64,000 nt of DNA. It comes from Microbaculum marinum. GTDB lineage: Bacteria > Pseudomonadota > Alphaproteobacteria > Rhizobiales > Tepidamorphaceae. The notes beneath the pieces were generated by a model that worked only from the letters and a program-made list of their open reading frames with translations, was not told the origin of the DNA and did not search any database. The stretch lies in NCBI RefSeq assembly GCF_042646165.1, contig NZ_JBHRTC010000021.1; one strand, written 5' to 3'. Positions 52,192 through 59,961 of this stretch are shown here, in pieces; the stretch's first letter is position 1, and the number at the start of each line of letters is the position of its first letter. Made by a program: the position numbers and the translations under genes.

Positions 52192-52376
52192 GCAAGTTCC
52201 TCCCAGTTGAACCCGTTCGGCGGTTTCATACCGCTCGATGCACGGTCGCTCGGCGCTCGTCCCCATCACCTCCGATCCGGCGTCCGGCCGCGCCATGGAC
52301 AACCCAAAGTCACAGCCGCAGAATCGGGTCACGGTGATACCGGCAAGACACGTTTGTTGGCCTTGCGATTGCACGC

Positions 52377-52405
52377 ATTATTGACCGACCGGTCGGTTTA
52401 TGCAA
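52377..52405 (-). promoter_or_regulatory. Promoter of TRAP-P450-paaZ operon
   Basis: On the minus strand, TTGCAT (52405-52400) and AATAAT (52382-52377) are separated by exactly 17 bases, a good sigma-70-type pair. The whole spacer is filled by the ACCGACCGGTCGGT palindrome, so a bound repressor would block polymerase directly. The dctP start lies about 185 bases downstream. Confidence 0.6.
52384..52397. promoter_or_regulatory. TetR-type operator ACCGACCGGTCGGT
   Basis: A perfect 14-base palindrome between the divergent TRAP-P450-paaZ and paaG-I-K-R operons. Palindromes built on ACCGACCGGTCGGT are known targets of TetR-family regulators of phenylacetate and acyl-CoA catabolism. The TetR gene at 55135 is in the divergent operon, so autoregulation plus control of both directions is likely. 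Confidence 0.7.
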
Positions 52406-52529
52406 GTGTCTTTCCGGCACGCGCATGATCGTTTCACATGCAACAAGTGTCAATGTTCAGGCCGCCGGGCGAGGCGGGATGTGACAGTGACGGGCCCTCA
52501 GGGTCCGATGCCTCTGGGAGGAGCGCACA

Positions 52530-53321
52530 GTGGGTGGAACGATACTAGTGGAGGATCGCGGCGGCTTAGCGGTCGTGACGCTCAATCGCCCGGAAAAGCT
52601 CAATTCCTTCAATGATGGAATGCATCTGGAACTGCGCGCCGCGCTCGACGGCATCGCCGCCGACGACAGCTGTCGCGCGGTGCTGCTGACCGGCGCCGGG
52701 CGGGGCTTCTGCGCGGGCCAGGACCTCGGCGACCGCGACCCCTCGGCGATGGACGGGCCGCCCGACCTCGGCGTGACGATCGAGACCTTCTACAACCCGC
52801 TGATCCGGCAGATCCGGGCGCTGCGCAAGCCGGTCGTCTGCGCCGTCAACGGCGTCGCGGCGGGCGCGGGCGTCAACATCGCGCTTGCCTGCGACATCGT
52901 CCTTGCGGCCGAGTCGGCGAAGTTCATCCAGGCCTTCGCCAGGCTCGGCCTCGTCCCCGACGCAGGCGGCACGTGGCAGCTCACCCGGCTGCTCGGCGAG
53001 GCGCGCGCCAAGGGGCTCGCATTGACGGCGCAGCCGCTGACGGCGGCGCAGGCGGAGGCATGGGGCCTGATCTGGAAGGCCGTTCCCGACGACCGGCTGA
53101 TGGACGAAGCGACGACGCTGGCGGAGACCTTCGCCAAAGGCCCGACCGCCGGCTACGCCCTGATGAAGGAGGCCATCCAGGCCGCTCCGACCAACACGCT
53201 CGACCGGCACCTCGACCTCGAGCGCGACCTGCAGCGGCGCGCGGGCCGGACGCCCGACTACGCGGAAGGCGTTCGCGCCTTCCTCGAAAAGCGCGCCCCC
53301 AACTTCACCGGCCGCACGTGA
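52530..53321 (+). CDS. paaG: Epoxyphenylacetyl-CoA isomerase
   Basis: A 263-residue crotonase-fold enzyme. It has CAGQDLGDRD, the oxyanion segment NGVAAGAGVNIALACD, and the Asp in GLVPDAGGTW that PaaG uses in place of the usual hydratase glutamate. It isomerises ring-1,2-epoxyphenylacetyl-CoA to oxepin-CoA, feeding PaaZ. It starts with GTG at 52530, preceded by GGGAGGAG. It heads the paaG-I-K-tetR operon, divergent from TRAP-P450-paaZ. Confidence 0.92.
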   Translation: MGGTILVEDRGGLAVVTLNRPEKLNSFNDGMHLELRAALDGIAADDSCRAVLLTGAGRGFCAGQDLGDRDPSAMDGPPDLGVTIETFYNPLIRQIRALRKPVVCAVNGVAAGAGVNIALACDIVLAAESAKFIQAFARLGLVPDAGGTWQLTRLLGEARAKGLALTAQPLTAAQAEAWGLIWKAVPDDRLMDEATTLAETFAKGPTAGYALMKEAIQAAPTNTLDRHLDLERDLQRRAGRTPDYAEGVRAFLEKRAPNFTGRT

Positions 53322-53779
53322 GCGCGGCGGCGATGACAAGGTCCGCTTCGCAGATGACGCCAGACGAGCTCGCCCGGGCCTGCGCCGAGGCGATGTGGCA
53401 AAACGACGATGCATCGCGCGGCCTCGGCATGTCGCTCGACCACGTCGGGCCGGGTACCGCGACACTGTCGATGACCGTGGAGCAGCGGCACACCAACGGT
53501 CACGACATCTGCCACGGCGGCTTCATCTTCACGCTGGCGGATTCCGCCTTCGCATTCGCCTGCAACTCCTACAACAACATCGTCGTCGCCCAGCACAACT
53601 CGATCACCTTCGTGGCGCCCGGCAAGCTCGGCGACCGGCTGACGGCGGTGGCGCGGGAAGTGGCGCGGTTCGGGCGCTCCGGCATCTACGATGCCCGGGT
53701 GACCGACCAGAACGGCACCCTGATCGCGGAGTTCCGTGGCAACTCGCGCGCCATCAAGGGCACGCACATTCCGGATTGA
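53318..53779 (+). CDS. paaI: Hydroxyphenylacetyl-CoA thioesterase
   Basis: A 153-residue hot-dog thioesterase. The diagnostic segment GHDICHGGFIFTLADSAFAFA matches PaaI. It hydrolyses hydroxyphenylacetyl-CoA and related dead-end thioesters, releasing CoA. The GTG at 53318 overlaps the paaG stop as GTGA; an ATG at 53333 is a second option. It lies between paaG and paaK as in many paa operons. Confidence 0.92.
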   Translation: MSAAAMTRSASQMTPDELARACAEAMWQNDDASRGLGMSLDHVGPGTATLSMTVEQRHTNGHDICHGGFIFTLADSAFAFACNSYNNIVVAQHNSITFVAPGKLGDRLTAVAREVARFGRSGIYDARVTDQNGTLIAEFRGNSRAIKGTHIPD

Positions 53780-53816
53780 GACCGATTCAAGAGAACAAGT
53801 CTGGCAGGAAACGACC

Positions 53817-55127
53817 ATGAGGGACCTCACACCGAAACGCTCGGACCTGGACCCGATCGAGATTGCCTCCCGTGACGAGATCGCCGCCCTGCAGCTCGAC
53901 CGGATGAAGTGGTCGCTGCGGCACGCCTACGAGAACGTGCCGTTCTACAGGGCGTCCTTCGACAAGGCCGGCGCACATCCTGACGACCTGAAGAGCCTGG
54001 CGGACCTGTCGAGGTTCCCGTTCACCACCAAATCCGACCTCCGCGACAACTATCCCTTCGGCATGTTCGCCGTGCCGCGCGAGAAGGTCGTCCGCATCCA
54101 CGCCTCGTCCGGGACCACGGGCAAGCCGACCGTCGTCGGCTACACGGCGCAGGACGTCGACAACTGGGCGAGCCTGGTCGCCCGGTCGATGCGCGCCTCG
54201 GGCACGCGGCCCGGCGACATCGTCCACATCGCCTACGGCTACGGCCTGTTCACGGGAGGACTGGGCGCGCACTACGGAGCCGAGAAGCTCGGCTGCACGG
54301 TGGTGCCGGTCTCCGGCGGCATGACCGAACGGCAGATCACGCTGATCGAGGACTTCCGGCCGACCACCATCATGGTGACGCCCTCCTACATGCTGGCGAT
54401 CCTCGACGTCTACCGGGCGATGGGCCTCGATCCCCGCAAGAGCCCGCTCGAGGTAGGCATATTCGGCGCCGAGCCGTGGACCAATGCGATGCGCGAGGAG
54501 GTCGAGCAGGCATTCGACATGCACGCCGTCGACATCTACGGCCTGTCGGAGGTCATGGGCCCCGGCGTCGCCAACGAGTGCGTGGAAACCAAGGACGGCC
54601 TGCACGTCTGGGAGGACCACTTCTACCCGGAAGTGATCGACCCGGAGACGGGCGAGCCGGTTGCCGAGGGTGAGCAGGGCGAACTGGTCTTCACGACGCT
54701 GACCAAGGAAGCGCTGCCGATCGTCCGGTATCGCACGCGCGACCTGACCCGCCTGCTGCCGGGCACGGCGCGATCGATGCGGCGGATGGAAAAGATCACC
54801 GGGCGGTCCGACGACATGATCATCCTGCGCGGCGTCAACGTGTTTCCGACGCAGATCGAGGAGCAGATCCTGAAGGTCGACGGCCTCAGCCCGCATTTCC
54901 AGATCGAGCTGACCCGGGCCGGCCGCATGGACTGCCTGACCGTTCACGTCGAGGCGCTGCCTGCGGCGGCCACGGCCGAGGCGAAAGCGGCGAGCGCCCG
55001 CGACCTCGTCCACCGCGTCAAGTCGGTCGTCGGCGTTTCCGTCGATGTCGACGTCACCGATCCCGGCGGCGTGGCGCGCAGCCAGGGCAAGGCAGTCCGC
55101 GTCGTCGACAACCGGCCGAAGGGCTGA
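53817..55127 (+). CDS. paaK: Phenylacetate--CoA ligase
   Basis: A 436-residue adenylate-forming ligase. The P-loop SSGTTGKPTVVGYT, the GAEPWTNAMREEVE segment, the YGLSEVMGPGVANEC block and the C-terminal RSDDMIILRGVNVFPTQIE are all PaaK-typical. It activates phenylacetate with ATP (to AMP) and CoA, committing it to the pathway. GGCAGGAA precedes the ATG. The TetR regulator follows after seven bases. Confidence 0.95.
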   Translation: MRDLTPKRSDLDPIEIASRDEIAALQLDRMKWSLRHAYENVPFYRASFDKAGAHPDDLKSLADLSRFPFTTKSDLRDNYPFGMFAVPREKVVRIHASSGTTGKPTVVGYTAQDVDNWASLVARSMRASGTRPGDIVHIAYGYGLFTGGLGAHYGAEKLGCTVVPVSGGMTERQITLIEDFRPTTIMVTPSYMLAILDVYRAMGLDPRKSPLEVGIFGAEPWTNAMREEVEQAFDMHAVDIYGLSEVMGPGVANECVETKDGLHVWEDHFYPEVIDPETGEPVAEGEQGELVFTTLTKEALPIVRYRTRDLTRLLPGTARSMRRMEKITGRSDDMIILRGVNVFPTQIEEQILKVDGLSPHFQIELTRAGRMDCLTVHVEALPAAATAEAKAASARDLVHRVKSVVGVSVDVDVTDPGGVARSQGKAVRVVDNRPKG

Positions 55128-55134
55128 TCGGACG

Positions 55135-55731
55135 TTGGCCCGCACCCGCGCCAAGGACCACGACGAAAAACGCGCCGAAATCATGCGCGTCGCAGCGCGC
55201 ACCTTCGCGGAGTCCGGCTATCACGGCGCCTCGATGAGCGCCCTTGCCAGGGCCTGCGGCGTCTCCAAGGCGCTTATCTACCACTACTACGACAGCAAGG
55301 AAGCGCTGCTTCTCGACATCATCGAGAGCCACCTCAACGACCTGATCGAGGCGGTCGAGGCGGCCGATCCCGGCGACGGCCCGCCCGACGTCAGGGTACG
55401 AGCGCTGGTCGGCGCCCTGCTCGACGCCTACAAGGACGCCGATGCCGAGCACAAGGTGCAGATCAACGCCATGTCGGCGCTGCCGGAGGACTACCAGTCG
55501 CGCCTGCGCGAACTGGAGCGCCAGCTCGTCTTGCTGTTTTCCGACGCGATCCGCGAGCTCAATCCCGCGCTGTTCGAGGGCAAGCCGCTCCTCAAGCCGG
55601 TGACCATGTCGCTGTTCGGCATGCTCAACTGGCTGTTCATGTGGTTCCGCGACCGCGGTCCGGTCAGCCGCGAGGAGTATGCCGAACTGGCGACGAACCT
55701 GCTCGTCAACGGGGTGCGTTCGCTCGACTGA
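55135..55731 (+). CDS. paaR: TetR family regulator of phenylacetate genes
   Basis: A 198-residue TetR-type repressor. The HTH is at about residues 10-55 (EIMRVAARTFAESGYHGASM...VSKALIYHYYDSKEALL), followed by a helical effector domain. It starts with TTG at 55135; the ribosome site is weak. Its position at the end of paaG-I-K and the TetR palindrome at 52384 support a role as PaaR, usually relieved by phenylacetyl-CoA. The next gene is a PaaX-type repressor, an unusual pairing. Confidence 0.85.
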   Translation: MARTRAKDHDEKRAEIMRVAARTFAESGYHGASMSALARACGVSKALIYHYYDSKEALLLDIIESHLNDLIEAVEAADPGDGPPDVRVRALVGALLDAYKDADAEHKVQINAMSALPEDYQSRLRELERQLVLLFSDAIRELNPALFEGKPLLKPVTMSLFGMLNWLFMWFRDRGPVSREEYAELATNLLVNGVRSLD

Positions 55732-55786
55732 CCCCCGGAGCCTCGGCAATCTTGCCTTGCCCGCGCCATCCGTCCCATATGGCGCG

Positions 55787-56686
55787 ATGCAAGGGGGCAA
55801 CGATTCGGCCACGGCCGCGCTCGGCGCTCTGATCGCGCAGTTGAACGCAGCCAAGCGCCTGCGCGTGTGGTCGGTGGTCATCACGGTCTTCGGCGACGCG
55901 GTGATCCCGCGCGGCGGGATGATCGGCATGGCGGCGCTGCAGGACCTGACGACCCGCATGGGTGTCGCACCCGGCGCACTGCGCGCCGCGATGTCGCGCC
56001 TCGCCAAGGATGGCTGGGTGGTTCGGCTACGCCATGGGCGCCGCAGCTACTACCGCCTGTCGCGGGAGAGCGCGGCGACCTCGATTGCGGCGGGAGACCG
56101 CTTCTACGCCGCCGGTCCGCCCGGCTGGGACGGCTCGCTGGAAGTCGCGATCGCGCCCGAGGAGCCGGCAGGCGAACGGGATGCGCGCACCGCGACGATG
56201 GCCGGCGCCGGCTTCGTCAGGATCGGCAACGGCACCTACATCCGCCCCGGCAGGGTCGCCGACGCAGCCGCCATACCCAAGGACATGTTCGTGCTCGCAG
56301 CGGCCGCAGACGCGGTCCCGGACTGGGTGACCGGGTTCGTTTCCGACCCCGATGTCGCCCAGGGCTACACGTCGATCCTGGCCGACTTCGGATCGCTCGA
56401 CGCGGCGCTTGCCAGAGGCAGCACGCTGTCGCCGCTCGATGCCGTGGTCGCCCGCACCTTGCTGATCCACGATTGGCGGCGGGTGGTGTTGCGCGACGCC
56501 GCCCTGCCGAACCGGCTGCGCCCTCGCGACTGGCCGGGCGAGGACGCGCGCTCTCTGGTCAAGCGGCTTTACCGGCGGCTCCTGGAGCCCAGCGAGCGCT
56601 GGCTCGACCAATGCGACGGGCGCCCGGATGCACCGCTGCCGAAACCCGGCGCGATGCTGGCGCAGCGGTTCGGAGGAGGCATCTGA
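55787..56686 (+). CDS. paaX: PaaX family transcriptional repressor
   Basis: A 299-residue PaaX-type repressor, the family's normal length. The N-terminal HTH shows VITVFGDAVIPRGG, RMGVAPGALRAAMSRLAKDGWVVRLRHGRRSYYRLS. The C-terminal domain contains VARTLLIHDWRRVVLRDAALPNRLRP. PaaX represses paa genes and is released by phenylacetyl-CoA. It lies 55 bases after the TetR gene and may share its transcript. The inverted repeat over the paaA promoter is its likely target. Confidence 0.9.
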   Translation: MQGGNDSATAALGALIAQLNAAKRLRVWSVVITVFGDAVIPRGGMIGMAALQDLTTRMGVAPGALRAAMSRLAKDGWVVRLRHGRRSYYRLSRESAATSIAAGDRFYAAGPPGWDGSLEVAIAPEEPAGERDARTATMAGAGFVRIGNGTYIRPGRVADAAAIPKDMFVLAAAADAVPDWVTGFVSDPDVAQGYTSILADFGSLDAALARGSTLSPLDAVVARTLLIHDWRRVVLRDAALPNRLRPRDWPGEDARSLVKRLYRRLLEPSERWLDQCDGRPDAPLPKPGAMLAQRFGGGI

Positions 56687-56696
56687 CGGCGGCGGG

Positions 56697-57152
56697 TCAA
56701 TCTTCCAGATAGGCGAACGCGCAGGTCGCCGCAGCACCGACCTTGTCGCTTCCGGCCGGACGGAACTCCACGCGGGTGACGGCCATGCGCCGCCCGTTCG
56801 ACAGGGCCTCCACACGGATCTCGACCTCGCCGTCAGGCAAGGGCCGCATGAAATGCACCGTCTGGTCGACGGTCGTGCAGGCCCGGAAACGGCCGTTCAG
56901 GCCGGACAGGGCGACAACCGAGGCCGTATCGGCGGCGGCTGAGACCGCCTGGCCGCAGATGACGCCGCCGCCTGCTCCGCCTGACCGTACGAAGCGAGCG
57001 CCGCCGGGCATGGTGAAGGTCGAGACGGAAGCACCGACCGACGCCACCTTCAGCCCCAGTTCCTGAACCCAAGGGGCGAAGACGTCCGCCAGCAGTTGCT
57101 GGCCCTCCCTGACCCCGAAGTCGTTCCCTCCCCGCGACGCGTCGGATCCCAT
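56697..57152 (-). CDS. Hot-dog-fold thioesterase (PaaI family)
   Basis: A 151-residue acyl-CoA thioesterase-like hot-dog protein. It has GGVICGQAVSAAADTASVVAL where PaaI-type enzymes have HGG...AD (here ICGQ replaces the HGG), and DQTVHFMRPLPDGEVEI. It converges on paaX with ten bases between stops and is divergent from paaA, so it shares the paaA regulatory region. GAGGAG precedes the ATG. It may release CoA from a second class of thioester; the atypical loop makes activity uncertain. Confidence 0.82.
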   Translation of the reverse strand: MGSDASRGGNDFGVREGQQLLADVFAPWVQELGLKVASVGASVSTFTMPGGARFVRSGGAGGGVICGQAVSAAADTASVVALSGLNGRFRACTTVDQTVHFMRPLPDGEVEIRVEALSNGRRMAVTRVEFRPAGSDKVGAAATCAFAYLED

Positions 57153-57169
57153 CTCGCAGCTCCTCTTTT

Positions 57170-57206
57170 GTTACCGATTTGGTGTTGATTTTGAGAATCT
57201 CGTAAC
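57170..57206. promoter_or_regulatory. Putative PaaX operator at paaA
   Basis: GTTACCGATTT (57170-57180) and GAATCTCGTAAC (57195-57206) are inverted as GTTAC-n-GATT arms. They straddle the -35 and reach the -10 of the paaA promoter, in the divergent region between the thioesterase gene and paaA. Assignment to PaaX is inferred from position and from the GATT(C)-containing palindromes that PaaX is known to bind. Confidence 0.5.
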
Positions 57207-57213
57207 ATATTAT
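57185..57213 (+). promoter_or_regulatory. paaA promoter
   Basis: TTGATT (57185-57190) and TATTAT (57208-57213) are separated by exactly 17 bases, in an AT-rich stretch directly upstream of the paaA ribosome site. Transcription would begin near 57220, giving a leader of about 20 bases. Confidence 0.65.
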
Positions 57214-57239
57214 ATCTGCGAGTCTTGGAGGAGACCATC

Positions 57240-58235
57240 ATGTATTCTCAGGGCCTGATCGGCGCCGACGGCGCCACGCAGGAAGACGAAGCATTTCTCG
57301 AGGCTTTCCAGAAGCGCATCGACGCCGAGGAGAAGATCGAGCCCAACGATCCCATGCCCGGGGGCTACCGCAAGACGCTGGTGCGCCAGATCGGCCAGCA
57401 TGCCCATTCCGAGATCGTCGGTATGCTGCCCGAAGGCAACTGGATCACGCGCGCGCCGACGCTGCGCCGCAAGGCCGCGCTGCTCGCCAAGGTGCAGGAC
57501 GAGGGCGGCCACGGTCTCTATCTCTATGCCGCCGCCGAAACGCTCGGCGTCAGCCGCGAGCAGATGACCGAGGAACTGCTGTCCGGCAAGGCGAAGTACT
57601 CCTCCATCTTCAATTACCCGACGCCGTCCTGGGCGGACATCGGCACGATCGGCTGGCTGGTCGACGGCGCCGCGATCATGAACCAGATCCCGCTTTGCCG
57701 CTGCTCCTACGGGCCATACGCGCGGGCGATGATCCGTGTCTGCAAGGAGGAGAGCTTCCACCAGCGCCAGGGCTACGAGATCGTCATGACGCTTGCGAAA
57801 GGCTCGCCGGAGCAGAAGCAGATGGCGCAGGATTCGCTCGACCGCTGGTGGTGGCCGGCGCTGATGATGTTCGGCCCCTCAGACAAGGACAGCGCCCACA
57901 GTGAGCAGTCGATGGCCTGGAAGATCAAGCGCTTCACCAACGACGAGCTCCGCCAGCAGTTCATCGACGCGACCGTGCCCCAGGCGGAGTTCCTCGGCCT
58001 CAAGGTTCCCGATCCGGACTGCAGATGGAACAAGGAAACGGGACACTACGACCACGGCGAGATCGACTGGGACGAATTCTGGCGGGTCGTGAAGGGCGGC
58101 GGCAGGATGAATCGCGACCGGATCGCCGACCGGAAGAAGGCCTGGGACGACGGCGCCTGGGTGCGCGAGGCGGCGCTGGCCCACGCCGAGAAGCGCCGCG
58201 ACCGGATGGAAGCGGCCCGGGTGGCGGCAGAGTAG
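57240..58235 (+). CDS. paaA: Phenylacetyl-CoA 1,2-epoxidase subunit A (catalytic)
   Basis: A 331-residue di-iron ferritin-like oxygenase subunit. It has GQHAHSEIVGMLPEGNWI and KVQDEGGHGLYLY with carboxylate/histidine ligands, then CKEESFHQRQGYEI for the second half of the di-iron site. It inserts an oxygen atom into phenylacetyl-CoA, giving the ring-1,2-epoxide. ATG 57240 has GGAGGAG six bases upstream. It is followed by 152 bases containing a REP-like element before paaB, an interruption inside the operon. Confidence 0.97.
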   Translation: MYSQGLIGADGATQEDEAFLEAFQKRIDAEEKIEPNDPMPGGYRKTLVRQIGQHAHSEIVGMLPEGNWITRAPTLRRKAALLAKVQDEGGHGLYLYAAAETLGVSREQMTEELLSGKAKYSSIFNYPTPSWADIGTIGWLVDGAAIMNQIPLCRCSYGPYARAMIRVCKEESFHQRQGYEIVMTLAKGSPEQKQMAQDSLDRWWWPALMMFGPSDKDSAHSEQSMAWKIKRFTNDELRQQFIDATVPQAEFLGLKVPDPDCRWNKETGHYDHGEIDWDEFWRVVKGGGRMNRDRIADRKKAWDDGAWVREAALAHAEKRRDRMEAARVAAE

Positions 58236-58387
58236 GCTTCCTGTCCGCCGCTCATCCCCGCGAGAGCGGGGATCCAGTCGCGGCAACGCAAGGCCGGAGC
58301 TACCCGCGACGAACTTCCGCTTTCGCGGGAGTGGGCGGAGAGAAACGTCAGGCCCGTCGTTACGGCGGGCTATCGAAGGAGATACCG
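58236..58387 (+). repeat. REP-like palindromic element between paaA and paaB
   Basis: Contains the hairpin ATCCCCGC-GAGA-GCGGGGAT (58254-58273). About 50 bases later is CCGC-TTTC-GCGG (58317-58328), nested in TCCGC...GCGGA (58316-58339). The two ends are inverted relatives of each other, the layout of the widespread bacterial 'CCCCGCGAAAGCGGGGATCC' family of intergenic repeats. It lies within the paa operon and could act as an mRNA stabiliser or partial terminator. Confidence 0.7.
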
Positions 58388-58672
58388 ATGACAGCCCAAA
58401 CCCCGCTCTGGGAGGTCTTCATACGGCCCCGCAACGGACTGGCCCACCGCCATTGCGGCTCGGTCCACGCCGCCGACGAGGTGCTTGCCCTGCAGGCGGC
58501 TCGCGACGTCTATACCCGCCGCGGCGAAGGCACGTCGATCTGGGTGGTGCGCTCCGACGCGATTACCGCTTCGGACCCGCTGCACAAGGACGAGAACTTC
58601 GAGCCGACGGCTTCGAAGATCTACCGGCACCCGACATTCTACGAGATCCCCGAGGAAGTGGGGAACATGTGA
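58388..58672 (+). CDS. paaB: Phenylacetyl-CoA 1,2-epoxidase subunit B
   Basis: A 94-residue PaaB subunit. It begins with PLWEVFIRPRNGLAHRHCGSVHAAD and continues YTRRGEGTSIWVV, both near-universal in PaaB. It is a structural bridge of the PaaABCDE multicomponent oxygenase. An AAGGAGATACC ribosome site precedes the ATG just after the repeat element. The stop overlaps the paaC ATG by one base. Confidence 0.97.
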   Translation: MTAQTPLWEVFIRPRNGLAHRHCGSVHAADEVLALQAARDVYTRRGEGTSIWVVRSDAITASDPLHKDENFEPTASKIYRHPTFYEIPEEVGNM

Positions 58673-59445
58673 TGGCCGGCCATTCTCCGGAGCTCCGCGA
58701 GGCCCTGTTCGAGCTGCTGCTGCGGCTCGGCGACGACTGCCTGATCCTCGGCCACCGCGTGAGCGAGTGGTGCGGCCACGCTCCGATGCTGGAGGAGGAT
58801 CTCGCGCTCCCGAACATGGGGCTCGACCTCATCGGTCAGGCACGCTCCCTCTACACCTATGCCGGGGAAGTGGAAGGCAACGGCCGGACCGAGGACGATC
58901 TCGCCTACCTGCGCAACGACCGGCAGTACCGGAACCTGCTGCTCGTCGAGCGGCCGAACGGCGACTTCGCGCACACGATGCTGCGCCAGCTCTATTTCGC
59001 CGCGTTCATGGAGCCCTACTGGCGCGCGACGTGCGGCTCGAAGGACGAGACGCTGGCCGGAATCGCCGGCAAGGCTGTCAAGGAGATGGCGTATCACATC
59101 CGCCACGCCGGTCAGTGGGTCATCCGCATGGGCGACGGGACGCAGGGGAGCGCCCGGCGCATGAAGGACGCCGTCGAGGAACTCGGCCATTACGTCGACG
59201 AGATGTTCGGCACCGATGCGGTTACCGATGCCCTCGCGGCGGCGGGCATCGCGCCCGATCCCGCCGCACTGCGCCCGGACTGGGACCGCACCATCGAAAT
59301 GGTCTTCTCGGAGGCGAACCTGAAGCAGCCGCAGATCGCCTACCCCCAGCGCGGCGGCCGCGACGGCCTGCATGGCGAAGATCTCGGACACCTTCTGGCC
59401 GAACTACAGTACATGCAGAGAACCTACCCGGGCCTGAACTGGTGA
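58672..59445 (+). CDS. paaC: Phenylacetyl-CoA 1,2-epoxidase subunit C
   Basis: A 257-residue ferritin-like subunit that pairs with PaaA but lacks a working metal site in characterised enzymes. Landmarks are LRLGDDCLILGHRVSEWCGH, ALPNMGLDLIGQARSLYTYAG and RNLLLVERPNGDFAHTMLRQ. It overlaps paaB by one base and precedes paaD by four. Confidence 0.97.
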   Translation: MAGHSPELREALFELLLRLGDDCLILGHRVSEWCGHAPMLEEDLALPNMGLDLIGQARSLYTYAGEVEGNGRTEDDLAYLRNDRQYRNLLLVERPNGDFAHTMLRQLYFAAFMEPYWRATCGSKDETLAGIAGKAVKEMAYHIRHAGQWVIRMGDGTQGSARRMKDAVEELGHYVDEMFGTDAVTDALAAAGIAPDPAALRPDWDRTIEMVFSEANLKQPQIAYPQRGGRDGLHGEDLGHLLAELQYMQRTYPGLNW

Positions 59446-59449
59446 TGTG

Positions 59450-59953
59450 ATGGGCGTCGCCTCCTTCGACAGAGCGACTGAGCAGAAGCGGGCGTGGAAC
59501 GCCGCCGCAGCCGTGCCGGATCCGGAGGTGCCCTGCGTCACCGTCGCCGATCTCGGCATGCTTCGCTCCGTTGAGATCGAGGACGACGTCGCCATCGCCA
59601 GGGTCTCTCCGACCTATTCGGGATGCCCGGCGACGCTGGCGATCGAGATGGCGATCGAGGTCGCGCTGCGCGAAGCAGGCTTCGAACCGCGCATCGAGCG
59701 GGTGCTGTCGCCGGCCTGGACCACCGACTGGATCACCGAAGAAGGTCGCGAGAAACTCCGCGATTTCGGCATCGCGCCGCCGGCCCAGGCGTCGAATTCC
59801 GTGCGCGCCCTGTTCGGGGAGACCGTCGTCGCCTGCCCGCATTGCGGCTCGACCGAGACAGAGAAGATCTCCGAGTTCGGCTCGACGGCCTGCAAGGCTC
59901 TCTACCGCTGCACCTCCTGCTCCGAGCCCTTCGACTACTTCAAATGCATATGA
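59450..59953 (+). CDS. paaD: Phenylacetyl-CoA epoxidase maturation-type subunit D
   Basis: A 167-residue protein with an N-terminal DUF59/MIP18-like domain (VPDPEVPCVTVADLGM, SPTYSGCPA) and a C-terminal zinc-ribbon-like region (CPHCGS, then CTSCSEPFDYFKC). It belongs to the SufT-like family implicated in Fe-S or metal-centre assembly and is needed for the epoxidase; older naming calls it PaaJ in some strains. ATG 59450 follows a GTG at 59447 in the same frame. Confidence 0.95.
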   Translation: MGVASFDRATEQKRAWNAAAAVPDPEVPCVTVADLGMLRSVEIEDDVAIARVSPTYSGCPATLAIEMAIEVALREAGFEPRIERVLSPAWTTDWITEEGREKLRDFGIAPPAQASNSVRALFGETVVACPHCGSTETEKISEFGSTACKALYRCTSCSEPFDYFKCI

Positions 59954-59961
59954 GCTGAACC

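Larger units (their letters stand above)
52192..52529. other. 338-base divergent intergenic region of the paa island
   Basis: Separates dctP (minus) from paaG (plus). It holds the TetR operator and the minus-strand promoter near 52377-52405. Beyond these I see no gene. A plus-strand promoter for paaG was not clearly recognised; the AT-richer stretch 52398-52465 is the best place for it. Confidence 0.6.

Noticed and set aside
49186..52428. A 1080-codon plus-strand open frame across P450 and the TRAP genes
   Set aside because: The minus-strand genes carry unmistakable P450, DctM, DctQ and DctP motifs. The plus-strand frame is His/Asp/Arg-rich with no domain and is a shadow.
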